The position numbers were made by a program, and so were the translations under genes. A DNA stretch of 64,000 nt. It comes from Epiperipatus broadwayi. Lineage: Eukaryota > Onychophora > Udeonychophora > Euonychophora > Peripatidae. Location of the stretch: NCBI GenBank assembly GCA_028023455.1, contig JAQFVV010000346.1:436001-500000 (forward strand), written 5' to 3'. Positions 1 through 11,819 of this stretch are shown here, one piece after another (within the stretch, counting starts at the first letter, position 1; each line of letters opens with the position of its first letter). The notes under the pieces were generated by a model. That model was given only the letters and a program-made list of their open reading frames with translations. It did not search any database and was not told the origin of the DNA.

Positions 1-169
1 ATCAGTTTTCTAGAATAAAACTGGACGCTTTTGTAAATTGTTTTTAAATTTACAAGGATATAATTATCTTCTTCCTTTTAGATTTAGTAAGGCAATTTTT
101 TTCTGAAAAGAATTATATTTTAAATAACAATGCTAAAAGCTTAAATTATATATCCTTTCCTATACTTCC

Positions 170-537
170 TTTACATAAATTAAAACAGCAAAATTCTCCA
201 TATAGTTGTGCCACTCAGAGTAATCAATGGATGCCAGAAGGTTTGGGCATAAAATCCCCATATAGTGCCTACTCATCCAATATCCCCCCTTCACCTGTGC
301 TCTCAGATCCAAAGCTCCTCACTGACTAAGGCCACAAGCTAGAAACTAGTCTGGGGAGATTGGATGAGTAGGCAATAGATGGGGATTTTATGCACAAGCC
401 TTCTGGCATCCATTAATTACTCTGGTTGGCATTGAGTGGCACTACTGTATGGAGAGAGTTGCCTGTTTTAATAACAGTAACGTGCTAGCATAAGAAATAG
501 TGATTATGTGATGTTTGGTGGTTTTACATAAATTAAA
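170..537. mobile_element. Foldback (inverted-repeat) element copy 1
   Basis: Two long arms, about 197-288 and 354-455, are imperfect reverse complements. Shared words in opposite orientation include GGATGCCAGAAGG and CTACTCATCCAAT. The block is flanked by a 15-bp perfect direct repeat (TTTACATAAATTAAA at 170-184 and 523-537), which looks like a target-site duplication. The right side keeps an outer segment (TAGCATAAGAAATAGTGAT) that the left side lacks, so the left end is probably truncated or diverged. There is no coding capacity. The same arms recur at 6273-6440 and 29613-30620, so this is a dispersed family of non-autonomous foldback DNA elements. The superfamily is not assigned. Confidence 0.75.
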
Positions 538-2619
538 CATATTAATCTAAAATTACTGCTCCCAAAGCTTTTTTAGATTTGAGAATTTTTTATATTTCAA
601 GAATTCCCTGTAAATCAAAAACCAAATAAACAGGTAGCTTAATTATAATTAGCTTATTAGGTGTTAAATGAATGTTTTTACTTTTTAATTTTGCTTATCA
701 AATGTGTGTACAAAGTAATTTACTTATTATAAAAGATCAAAATTACCTTTAAAATTTCGTTTTGATAATAATTTTTGAATAATAGATATACAGATTAATG
801 GTATTCTATTTGCAATTAAATATATCTTGAAAATGCAATGAATAATGTTTTTAATTGTCTGAAATATACAAATACTTTCTGATGTGTTCACATCAATGAT
901 TATTTATAAAACAACAGTATATTTTTCTTTCGATGAAGAGACATTTGCCACAAGCTCTTCTGTAAAATATATTTCAGTAGTTAGCATTGCATAAACTTCA
1001 TATTATACAGTTTCAGTAACACTGCTACACAAAAATGCCAGATTTGTAAACTATTTGAAATAAAGGTTCAATTACTCTCAATTGCAAAATCTTTTTCTAA
1101 ATTATTTACAAAGTATTGTTAAAATTAATAGATATTTGCAAAAAATAAAAATACTAATCAATAAACATCAGCAAATTCAAGCTGCTGACATTTCTGAATT
1201 GTTACTGGCTCAGTTGAATAAGAGTACAATTATCCTGTGATATAAAGTTATTTAATTAGATATTAATAAAAGCTATCTGGCAAAAGTCAGTATAAATCAA
1301 ACTTTTTAAAAAATAAATATGCCAATGTGTAGCATTTCTTTGACTGATAAATTATTTAAAGTCATACTGATATGAATATCATCAATTACCTGTTATTTGC
1401 GTCTGAAAATGAGTAGATCAACAAAATATTCAGATTCAATATTTATAAAAAGTGACCCTCAAAATCAATAAAAAGCTTGCAGGTGGTGGCCATTCAGAAT
1501 GTTTACTACATGAACTTGCTTACTTCTTGCTTTGAATCTGTGTTATTTTGAAACATTTATTATTTTTAATTTTGCAATAGATTGTTTTACCAGCTTACAA
1601 TATAACTGATAAAGGAAAAATATACTCCCCAAAATTTTCGAGGTGAATAAATAGGAAGATATAGTGAATTTGCTTACTCATGAAAAAGGAATAACCATGC
1701 ATATAATTGTCTGCATTTGAAGCTAATATTAATTACTGTGTAATTCTCATTCATCAAACTATGTTCAGAAAAACAGAATGGCTATCAAAAGTTGCTTGTA
1801 TCAGAGGTGTACTTATAGATTGAAACATAAACCAAAATACTAGTACATAAATTGTTTTGGCCCTGCTTTGACAATACATTTGCATTAATGGTTATGTACT
1901 ATTGAATGAACAATAGGCTGTCAGGTACTTCCACATATAAGTTAAATTTCAAAGGAGTTTAGAAAAAGCTATACCTTTCATAAAATGTAAGTTTTTATAT
2001 ATAATGCAAAAAAAAAGTATGTGATCTGGAAACACATCACAATCAGACTACAAATAAAATCCTTTTCAAAATAAAAAAATAAGTCTAAAGATCTACACAA
2101 GAAAATTATTATCATTGGCATTTTTAAAATTTCTTATTTTTAAATACTAAAAATATTTTATTTTTTATATTATTGTATATAGTTTACACAATGTCAATAT
2201 TAAAATTATCTTTCTAGTCATCTAAAAAAAAATGTGGATAAGTTTTATAATATTCATAAATGTAGTTTTCAATTCTCAATAGAAAAGTTTTTTTAAATGC
2301 CACTTTCCAACATATTAATTGCCATTATACATTATATAATACTAGTGGCCCAAAAATCCCTATATATTTTGATGAAAAGGAATGTTTCAGTTAAAAGTTT
2401 TTCTAATATGTCTATATTAATCAAATTAACCAATGATTTTTTAAAAATCTAACTTTTCTTGCATATTATATCCGTCTCTGTTTATTTTTTATATAATAAT
2501 TTCATTTAAAATGTGACATTTTTGCATTGTAGTATACATAAGTTTGATAAAAAATATTTTTCGTTTTATAAGTATAACTGATCCATATCTCCTACATATT
2601 GTTCCAAGCCTTCATATAC
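538..2619. other. AT-rich non-coding stretch, nothing recognised
   Basis: Long AT-rich sequence with homopolymer runs and no reading frame that resembles a protein. It is presumably intronic or intergenic sequence upstream of the first MTA exon in this window. I see no inverted-repeat element with clear ends. Confidence 0.5.
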
Positions 2620-3420
2620 ATCGGACCTTGCATATAATAGCTCTACTTTTGTTAATAAATTTTGATTGCATTAAAAAATGTAATGTTTATTGAATTCTAA
2701 ACTGTTCAATATTTTCAACATTCATATGTAGATTAAAATTATAGTATTTTTTTTAAAATATAGTTATTAATAATAAATTGAGAGAGCACATTTACATATA
2801 CATTTACTGTGTGTACAATCAATCATTAACATTCACTCAAAAATAAAAACAATAAAAAATTAGTTGTATCATATCTCTATTTTTTAACATATAATAGCTA
2901 TGTATTGATGAAGGTGAAAAATTATGGTGGAATCATCTGATGTCATACATATATATGTGTGACAGATGCTTTTTTATGTGTATGGAAATTAAGATAACAG
3001 TATTAACACAATTTTAAAAACAATGCAGTGATTAATAATAAATTGAAAGAGAACATCTACATATATATTTACTGATCTTAAGCACATTCATTCAAAAATA
3101 AAATGAAAAGCAAGATGTCAGATTTCCATCACAATTTAACACATTTCTGATGAAATCCCGTTGTGTACAATAGCTCAGATTTTGGTGATAAGATGCGATT
3201 ACAATAGAATATGTGAAGTTTATCAAACTACATCAATACTGTTCAACATGCATATATATATATAGTATTAAAAACATTTTAAAATTAAGATAATTATCAA
3301 AAATAAATTGAACGTAGCACATTTACATATATATTTACTCATTACAGTTCATTCAATAATAAAAATAATAGCAAAATAACAGATTTTCATTGCAATTTAA
3401 TACCATCTGGATATTTTTTT
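2620..3420. repeat. Three-unit tandem repeat, period about 265 bp
   Basis: The block AATAAATTGA followed by an ACATYTACATATA-like stretch and ATTCAxTCAxAAATAAAA recurs near 2769, 3031 and 3302, at spacings of about 262 and 271 bp. The start of each unit carries a variant of ATAATAGCT followed by TTGxTGA, near 2635, 2890 and 3168. The units are well diverged. An internal near-palindrome, GTCATACATATATATGTGTGAC, sits at 2941-2962. It looks like an old satellite-like array; no coding content is seen. Confidence 0.6.
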
Positions 3421-4485
3421 TCTTCAATAACTTAATTTTCCCCACAGAAATATTAATAACAAAATTAATTAACTGAAAATGTATTAAAATGTTGAAATGT
3501 GGTTTGAAAATTTACTACTTTATTATTGCAAATATAATAGTTATATCATTTCCAGTAAAATCAGTATTCAAAATAGAAAATTTACATCAATAAACTAATT
3601 ATTTATAAATAACTTCCAGACATTTTAAAGTAAATTAAATATTAAAATAAATAAAATAATTGAATATAAAAAAAATCAACTAAAAAGCCTGATGCTTTAA
3701 CTTTTTCCGCTTTGTTAAGCGCTATTATTGCACTTGGTGGTGCTCATTTAATGAGCGTGTCATTTTTTTTTTTTTTTAATTGATGTAAAAAGTATAAGCA
3801 TGACGTCAATCAAATATACGCTCATTTTACAGCTCAATGTCTTAACTTTCAAACTACCTTTACCTCAAAATTGGTTGAAATTTGGATTTTTAGCAACAGT
3901 TTCATCGATCACAGTATTTAATTTTTTTGTTTTTTGTCAATTTGTATACTTATCACAGGCGATAAAGGGCAAAAAATGATTTATGGGCTGCAAATTAGAA
4001 AATTTCTCCAGGTGTTATTCTGAACATTTATAATAATGCTTCAACGTAATTTTCCCGTAAGTAGAAACACATTATAATTGTTTATTATTTAATTACAAGG
4101 TCTTAATTTAGAATGAATTTTGAGATATCAAATTTATTTCTCACTAATGGGATAAAGGTATATATATATCATTATATCTTAAGTACATAATATATTTTGT
4201 GCAATGTATATGTTTTTTGATATAAATAATTACCATTATATATTCAAATTGGATCAAATTACCATTATATGTTTACATAATACATAAATATAAACAATAT
4301 TTTTTTTAGTTCTGAAGAAGACTGCTAATCAGTCAAGACTGTCGCTGTTAATAAAAAGCATTATGAAAAGTGTACATATATTTTTAATTGCAATTTATGA
4401 AGAATAAGATAAACTTATTTTAACAAAATGACTTTTAATATTATATTTATAAAGAGCATATTGGGTTACTTTAAAGTAATATATA
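3421..4485. other. Non-coding stretch with a possible retroelement 3' tail
   Basis: AT-rich, with no protein match. Near 4311-4352 the words GAAGAAGACTGCTAATCAGTC and TGTCGCTGTTAATAAAAAGC resemble 3'-untranslated tails I associate with Penelope-like and some LINE elements, but no coding part is adjacent. Treat that identification as weak. Confidence 0.3.
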
Positions 4486-4608
4486 TTAAGGCTACAACCT
4501 TAAAACTATATTGCCTGAAAAAAATGAAGCAGTGGGATCTCTACAAATCTAAAGAATAAACGACGGTAGTCGTTTTTTCAGGGTATAGTTTTAAGGTTGT
4601 AGCCTTAA
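4486..4608. mobile_element. Short TTAA-bordered inverted repeat (MITE-like)
   Basis: A 123-bp hairpin-forming unit. The left arm begins TTAAGGCTACAACCTTAAAA and the right arm is its near-perfect reverse complement ending at 4608, giving arms of about 33 bp around a short loop. TTAA tetranucleotides border both ends, the target preference of piggyBac-type transposases. The right-hand TTAA is shared with the next element (4605-5563). No coding capacity. Confidence 0.6.
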
Positions 4609-5563
4609 CACTTTCATGGACACTTTCGTTATTGGTCAAGTGAAGTAAAACTCTGAAACTTTTAATTGGTCAATTTATCAACTCTTTCATAAAAATATTT
4701 TTTAAATACTTTTATAATATATTAATTTTAGTTTGTTTCAAAAAGTATATTAATTATTTGTAATGTTTAGGAAAAGTAAGCGAAAAGTTGTTTAAAATAT
4801 ATTTTTATTTGTGTATTTTATAGAAATATTCAAAAGCAGAAAAAGTATTGAAACAATTACAAGCTTAATGCAATGTCATTTATATCCCTCCCAGATTTTC
4901 GTTCGTATTAAAACGTTAATAATTTTTTAAGAATTTTTTAGTAAAATCTAGCGTCTTTCTAAAAATAATTATATTTTCAGTATATTTTAGCCAAAATACT
5001 TAATTTGTATGTATGTGCCAGAAAAATATTACAAAACATTAAATCTTTGTTTTGAAAATTAAATAAGCAGCTGGGACAATCTCAGCTCATAGTGGATATT
5101 AAAAATACTATAACTAGTATATTTTGTTTTTTTTTCAATTTACATTAATTATATAAATATACTATTTTTTAATAAAACCTTACTACTTTTTGTAAAATAA
5201 CTATATTTTTATCAGATTTTATGAAAATTATTTATAATATATATTAAACTTAATAAAAAAAGCACTCCAAAACATATATTTTCATTTTAAGCGGTGAAAA
5301 AAATATTTACTTGAATAATAATTAATAAGAATTGAGAATAGATTATCCAACCAATCAAAACTGGCCTTCTTCTTTTTGTTCAACTTAAAACCCTTTTAGT
5401 ATTGATTTTTTACTTGTAAAATAATTCAGAAGAGGCAGCATCTTATGAGCAATTCTAGCTTTAATACGGGTATTTTTCTTCACCGTAACTTGAAAATCGG
5501 CTGAGTTGGGCAGGCAGTCTAGACGCATAACTGCTGTTGCGGTTCGAGCTCTTAAAGTGTTAA
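4605..5563. mobile_element. Non-autonomous TTAA (piggyBac-like) element
   Basis: The segment begins TTAACACTTT and ends AAAGTGTTAA, a perfect 10-bp terminal inverted repeat bordered by TTAA. The internal word ACTTGTAAAATAATTC (about 5412-5427) followed by a GAAGAGG / CATCTTA block is shared with a second element at 20487-21247, so the two belong to one family. The sequence just outside the compound structure is also inverted: TTTAAAGTAATATATATTAA on the left at 4470-4489 and its near reverse complement at 5560-5579. No transposase is present. Confidence 0.6.
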
Positions 5564-5662
5564 TATATATTACTTCAAAATGGCTTTAAAACTTGTAAAA
5601 TTCATAATTGATGAATAAATTTAAAATTATTATCTTTAAAAAATATTTAAAAGTATCATTTT

Positions 5663-5736
5663 TATGATAGTGATTATTTTCTGTTTAATGGAAGACAGTA
5701 TTGTTTTCTTTAAAACAGAAAATAATCACTATCATA
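5663..5736. repeat. Perfect 24-bp inverted repeat next to the assembly gap
   Basis: 5663-5686 and 5713-5736 are exact reverse complements (24 bp each, 26-base loop). A second pair, GAAGACAGTAT at 5691-5701 and its complement at 5739-5749, interleaves with the first. The structure lies 36 bases before the N run, so it may be the edge of an unresolved palindrome or foldback element rather than a finished element. Confidence 0.75.
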
Positions 5737-5772
5737 ATATACTGTCTTTTAAAGTGTATTCATTATTTCATA

Positions 5773-6272
5773 NNNNNNNNNNNNNNNNNNNNNNNNNNNN
5801 NNNNNNNNNNNNNNNNNNNNNNNNNNNNNNNNNNNNNNNNNNNNNNNNNNNNNNNNNNNNNNNNNNNNNNNNNNNNNNNNNNNNNNNNNNNNNNNNNNNN
5901 NNNNNNNNNNNNNNNNNNNNNNNNNNNNNNNNNNNNNNNNNNNNNNNNNNNNNNNNNNNNNNNNNNNNNNNNNNNNNNNNNNNNNNNNNNNNNNNNNNNN
6001 NNNNNNNNNNNNNNNNNNNNNNNNNNNNNNNNNNNNNNNNNNNNNNNNNNNNNNNNNNNNNNNNNNNNNNNNNNNNNNNNNNNNNNNNNNNNNNNNNNNN
6101 NNNNNNNNNNNNNNNNNNNNNNNNNNNNNNNNNNNNNNNNNNNNNNNNNNNNNNNNNNNNNNNNNNNNNNNNNNNNNNNNNNNNNNNNNNNNNNNNNNNN
6201 NNNNNNNNNNNNNNNNNNNNNNNNNNNNNNNNNNNNNNNNNNNNNNNNNNNNNNNNNNNNNNNNNNNNNNNN
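5773..6272. other. Assembly gap of 500 N
   Basis: Exactly 500 unknown bases, a round length typical of scaffold padding rather than a measured distance. Reading frames crossing it are meaningless. Confidence 0.99.
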
Positions 6273-6440
6273 TCTCGGTATAATATAGTAGTGCTACCTG
6301 TGCTAAACAGAGTAATCAATGGAAGCCAGAAACTAGTCTGGGGATATTGGATGAGTAGGCATTAGATAGGGAGTTTATGCACAAGCCTTCTGGCATCCAT
6401 TGATTACTCTGTTTAGCACAGGTGGCACTACTATATGGAG
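6273..6440. mobile_element. Foldback element copy 2, left part lost in the gap
   Basis: The arm at about 6286-6330 (ATAGTAGTGCTACCTGTGC then TAAACAGAGTAATCAATGG) is the reverse complement of the arm ending near 6440. The spacer contains CTAGTCTGGGGATATTGGAT, the same internal word as copies 1 and 3. The arms differ from copy 1 by the CCTGTGCTAAACAG segment, so this is a distinct subfamily. The outer left end abuts the N run. Confidence 0.7.
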
Positions 6441-6799
6441 TTTTGCTTTGCTTTCTTCTATAATTCATATTATTTGATTTGTTTTAAATTTTAAAAAAAT
6501 TTTTAAAAAAAAAATATGAAAACAATTGGTTATGGATGTCTTTTTATTTTGTGTGACGTAATTTCAGTATCATCTTGTTACTTTTTCAAAAAGTATTATA
6601 ATAACATTCAAATTAATATTTTATATTAGAAAATTGTAAAACTATTTATTTGATGACATTTCAAATGTTAAAAATCAAATTTTTCCAGATTCCTAATTTT
6701 ACACCTCAATCAATTCCCATAATGAAGAAGATGGTGGACTACCTACAACTGGTCATAAAGTCATACCTAACCTTTACCCAGTGGCGCTGGTTCCATTTA

Positions 6800-7400
6800 T
6801 TAAAAAAAAAAAAAAACCAGGTTATGGATCTGTCAAACATTAGACCTATTTCCATGACATCCCTTTCTCATCAAAATTGTAGAATCTGTGATCAAAGACA
6901 TCATCCAGCCGATCGTCTTAAGGCATATATCTAAAAACCAATATGCAATGAAGGGCTCCTCTACCGCACATGCAATGTGCAACATAATCTCGATCATTGA
7001 TTATATCAGAATCCATCGAAAATCAAAGCCAATAGCTATTCAATTAGATATTGCCACAGCCTTTGACTTTGTACATATAGACGCACTCAGAGATTTTGAC
7101 CAAGCATGATGTTTCTATGGCTGCTGGCCAGATCATAAGCAATCCACTATACAACAGGGAAATATTTATTACTACGGATGGTAACATCACCTCCAAATTT
7201 AAACCGACACAAGCTCTCCCCCAGGGTTCCCCCTTCAGTGCCATATGCTTTATCGCTTACATAAATCCTTTCCTCACTGATTTGGAAAAAAATCCACCAG
7301 TCTCTATATCCAATTCAAACAGGGAATAGAACACATTTGCCTACATGGTCGATGTAATGATCATTCCTAACATCAGAAAAACATATTCCTCTGCTACAAA
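6800..7400 (+). pseudogene. LINE 1 reverse transcriptase core (broken)
   Basis: RT motifs appear in order. A SNIRPISMTSL block (RT motif 1 region) lies at about 6833-6870. Then come SSTAHAMCNIISIIDYI, QLDIATAFDFVHIDAL (motif A with its first catalytic Asp) at about 7039-7090, and ALPQGSPFSAICF (motif B) at about 7213-7250. The frame shifts near 6878 and again near 7100. At 7342-7353 the catalytic box reads Tyr-Met-Val-Asp where an active enzyme has Tyr-x-Asp-Asp; the third codon is GTC where an Asp codon is GAC or GAT. The enzyme would therefore be inactive even if the frames were joined. In an intact element this domain makes cDNA by target-primed reverse transcription. Confidence 0.85.
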
Positions 7401-7737
7401 CAATATTAAGCCATTATACAGATAAATATGGGCTGCAATTCAATCCCAGTAAATCGGCTTCCTGGCAAATTGGTTCAGGAAGGAAAATCATCACCCTTTT
7501 CTCTGCCAAGCCGCAGAAACTTTTTGGCTTTTTCATTTTCAAGTCTACCACAGCAATGTCCAAAGAAATTCAGGATAACATCCTGGAAACAACAAATAAA
7601 TTCATCGCTTCCTTATCAGGAATTTACCTTTCCCTCTCTGGCAAGGTAGCACTAATTAACATGAATGTGATGCTAAAAATATCATATTTTCTTCCATTTA
7701 TCAAATCAACAAGAGCTTCATAAATAAAATAAATGGA

Positions 7738-8429
7738 TTGTGCTCCAGGCTTTTCTGGAGACGTAAAACGGTCGCGATCAGCATCAAAGGCACTCAGCGA
7801 CTAAGAAAGCTAAATGGTTTTTTTTCCCCACTCCATTCAGGCATTAATTTATTAAAAAACCCACAAGGTATTCATAACTTGGTAGCATCATATGGTTATA
7901 ACACCATTCTCCAAAAATCTTTACTTCAACAAGTAACACACACCGACCGACCCCCGTCAGGTGGGAAAACATGGATCATCAAATTCACAAGTCTTGTCAA
8001 ACAATACTGCCCCATAATGGACTCCACATTCGATTCTAAAATCTCGTTACGGCAAGCATACGCAATCCTCTATCCAGTCTTACATCCCATAATCAACGCA
8101 CTTTATTATAACAATCAGAAATTGGTATTCAACTTTAAGAGATGGTGTTTAAAAGCCAAATACCTAGATTTTCTCATTAAGCACAACGTTAATGGACTAC
8201 CTACAAATAACTTCCTCTTTTATAAATAAGGTTAAAACACATAGACCCAACTTGCAGCATATGCATGAACGGCAATGAGACATTGGATCCCCTCTTCTCA
8301 CAATGTACAGGACTCAGAATGATCCGAGAAATCGTACTCTCCAACACCAAGATAGATTTCAAACTAATCTCGTCTCTGAAGGATAGTATCAACACTAAAA
8401 CCTATCCAATAATACGTCATCAATATTTT
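7738..8429 (+). pseudogene. LINE 1 pol C-terminal region with cysteine knuckle
   Basis: An open stretch at 7738-8229 continues the pol protein after the RT domain, with no domain I can name. After a frame change near 8229, the sequence at 8254-8429 encodes CSICMNGNETLDPLFSQC and runs to a TGA. This matches the C-x2-C ... H-x4-C knuckle seen at the C terminus of many LINE pol proteins, with the usual His replaced by Pro. The knuckle is thought to bind nucleic acid. A similar cysteine module, there with Tyr in place of the His, ends LINE 2 at 21455-21513. Confidence 0.75.
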
Positions 8430-8810
8430 TGAACTGCGTCATTTGGGCCACATGTTGTAAACTAATCTTGGAACACCCACAACCTATTGTAATGCGGGGT
8501 TTTTTTTTAAGAAAAACAATGATTAAAATCCAGAAGAGAGATCAACTTCTGGCATCATCGAAAAAATTTGTGGACATCTGGACCTTATCCAATATGCTAA
8601 AGTAAAAAAAAAAAAAAAGCAATCAGCTTACAAATGTTTGAAGGATTTAATGTTCACGATGTGTTGCACTTAGAACACAACAACGTAAACTCAACAGAAC
8701 TCCAAATAGAGATAACAAAAGTCACAACAACAATGTAAACCTGTTATGTTTGGTTTGATATCACTGTACACATCAGAAATAATAAAATATTATTGAAACT
8801 AAGCATTGTA

Positions 8811-10904
8811 TACAATATTCTTTTGGATAAAATTATAAAAAAGTTGTTTAAATTTTCTCTAACAGATGGAATTGGAATTGCTTAAAGGCACATTTTTATT
8901 TAATCTTTTGAATACATACACTTATGCACATACAAAAAAAATATAATAGAAAAATATATATCCACATATAAAAAAAAACATACATAATTACCTATATAGT
9001 AATAAGTATAATTGACATGAATATCGTGATTCAATTTTTAGGGGGGGGGTCCTCTTGGTTTGTACTAGAGCCAATGGGGAAAAAATTTAAGAAGAGGGAG
9101 AGAGTGAATAAAAAAACACTTAATCTTTAAATCTGACATTAAATTTAGAAACTTAAAATGTGCATTGGTGAATAAAAAATAGATGTAGGAGAAGTTTTTT
9201 TTACAAAACATTTTTTGTATATTATTTACATTTAATTTTTGTTTAAATATTCAATAATATGGGTACTTTCAAAATATGAAAAAATTGTGATGAGGGAGAG
9301 GAAAATAAGAAATTTATTATTAATTTTTTTTTTAATCCAGGAACATTTAGGAAACAAGGATGCCAGATTTATGGTATTTCAATGGTTTTTTTTTTTTAAT
9401 TATTTTTTTTTATAATATAGCAAATAGAAAAATGTTAATTTCCTAGTTAATGCATATCAGTAGAATCTTGTTCATTGATATATATTTGTATAGTTTATGA
9501 CAGTGAATAATCAATTTTATTAACTACACATCTATTACTTAATCTTGAGAGGAACCGAGTATCTCCATAAGGTATTATTAAAAACTAAGTTTGCAAACTT
9601 ATAATATTACCAGTAATTTTTGTTAGACTGCCTTTGTAACAACTGGTTGCTATTAATAATTTTCATTTGCTATAAGCTACTGTGTTAACTAGCCATGATT
9701 TTAATGTACCCTGATTGAAATATAGTGCCCATTTTTCCATTGATGTTTGTTGAATCCAGGCATACATGAATTGCATGTTGTTGAAGATTTCAAATATACT
9801 GGACATTATTTAATGATAAAAAGATATGGTAATCTTGCAAGAGTATATTGCAACTGTCTTTTGTTTTTTTTTTTACAATCAATTCATTACCTGACTAACT
9901 CTGATTAATTAAAGTTTTTTTATCATCTACCTGAAAATAGATAGCTATATACAGACCTCTATTGAATGGTAATTAGATTGGCCATGTGTTGCCTATCTGA
10001 AAGATTCTAAGCCTGTACGTGAACTGAAAAATGTATCTGAACTAACCCTATATTGTGAGTTCCTTAATAGCCATTATTTTTGTGTTTGTTTGTTTTTTTC
10101 TGAAGCTATGATTATACAAGATTATTGTATATTGATTAATTGTGAAGAAGAATAATCTTTTCTTTATCTCTGAAATTGCTGTTAGTTTGTATCTTTTGCA
10201 GACTGATATTTAAAACTTGCATAGTAATTGTATCTTATCATTTATTAGCAAAGTCATATATTAGATATTTTCTATTAATCGTAGCTTAAATATAAGTAAT
10301 TGAAATTGAAGTAACTTTCCTTAAATGAAAATAAGAAGATAAAATTCACTCTATAGTTTAAAACTATGTCAAAAAATGATGTTTGTATAACAACAGAGCT
10401 AAAAGATAGATTAATATTCTATCTTTTCATAGTTGTTGGTGTTACATAATTCATTAGTTGGTACAATTACTTATGTTTCAATTATATTTGCTAATATATG
10501 TATATTTTTTTAAAATTATGTAAAATGGAGGCCTCATTATTAGGATAGTTGGTTTCATATTTACAACCTGATCTCTGAATACAAAGAGTATAAAACAAAT
10601 TTTTTCAGGTTCTAAACAGGCATAGGAATTTTTTGTAGGTAGCTAGCATATAACTATTCCAAGAAGCCACTCCAGTATTGGTCAATAAATGGGCATTTTA
10701 ATTATTCTTTATTAGAATGATGCTCCCCGTCTGACATTTTTCTAGAATAGGATTAGAAGTGGTCTTGCTCTGAAATGTCTATTTAAAAATTGTTTTACCT
10801 TTATATATATATATAATGCAATAGCTTATTAATTATAATGTACTTTGTCATACCAGATCCATTGTATGATAAAAAAAAAATTTATTCATTTGATACTTGA
10901 GTAT
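8811..10904. other. AT-rich non-coding stretch with a small hairpin
   Basis: No coding signal is seen. AAAAGATAGA and TCTATCTTTT near 10400-10427 form a 10-bp hairpin around TTAATAT, with flanking AACAAC / GTTGTT that extend it imperfectly. There is a G9 run near 9042 and a (TA)n run near 10802. Confidence 0.4.
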
Positions 10905-10985
10905 TAGTCTTGCAACGGAGAGATGGTACGCCTTTTCACAGCTGCAATAAATATGTAGTCTTGTGATCACGTCAAATTTAAGCGA
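10905..10985. mobile_element. Fragment related to the CCTGCAACA inverted-repeat element
   Basis: TTAGTCTTGCAACGGAGAG, then GGTACGCCTTTTCAC, then ATGTAGTCTTGTGATCACG parallels one arm of the element at 12181-12447 (read from its right end inward) word by word. I did not find a matching second arm, so this is a single-ended or broken copy. Confidence 0.5.
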
Positions 10986-11819
10986 AATAAACCCTGCGAT
11001 GTTATCCAATCTTGTGTGAAAATGGGTTTCTCTTTATCAAAACATGGTTTTTATTTTTTTGATATTTCGACATTTTCAGTTATTGTCCAGATTTTTTCTG
11101 CCTTTAATTTCGTTTTGTTGCTTCATCCAAGTATTTCTACTTCTGAGTTTATTTGATTTTAAGCGTGTAAGAATATGTAGTGTTCATTTTTGTCTAACTT
11201 CCTAATGCTGGTTACGATCATTTTCGCATGAACCGCAGATATAAATTTTGTGAATCCAGCAACTGGGGTTCACTCACAAAATATTGAAAGACTATATAGT
11301 GGTGAAATAAGGAGCAGCGAGGGACATCAAGGCAATACTGAATTTATGTGTTGCATAGATTGCATGAAAAATGACGTTTTATTTGCATACTGAATGATAT
11401 ATATAAAAAAAAAATCACCAGGATAAAAAGTTAATGAAAGTGTTGTAATTTATATTTCTTTATTTTTGTGAATTTTTTTTTTTTTTGTTTTTGTTTTGTT
11501 TTTTTTAAAAAAATACATTCATTTATTAGCATTTCTGTGGAAAATTCTGTTCAGCCAATAGACTGCGCAATCATGTTTTCAATAAAACTCCATTTTGGAG
11601 GGGAATTTTTCACTTAAGACCTCCATTTTGTGTTAAAAATGTAAATGCCAAATATTTTATGTTTTCTTTTAAATAATATTTAAAATAATAATAATTTAGT
11701 GATTGTTTTGTCCGTATTTAAAGTAACATTTTGGTCTAAAGTAATGGTGTATTTTTCATATTTTTGTGCCAAGAAAATGTTACTTTTTAAGATGGCCTTT
11801 TTTTTGTGTCTGTGTGAAA

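Larger units (their letters stand above)
6660..8810 (+). mobile_element. Non-LTR retrotransposon 1 (LINE), 5'-truncated and decayed
   Basis: A single LINE pol region runs across several frames, containing a reverse transcriptase core and a C-terminal cysteine-rich knuckle. It starts inside the RT domain, so it is 5'-truncated as most LINE copies are. There are at least five frame changes plus A-run and T-run slippages. The 3' end lies near 8800, after an AATAAAATATTATTG stretch. It sits on the + strand upstream of the first recognised MTA exon. The clade is not assigned from reading alone. Confidence 0.85.

Noticed and set aside
5664-6365. Long reading frames on both strands across 5664-6365
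   Set aside because: They consist almost wholly of N and have no sequence content.
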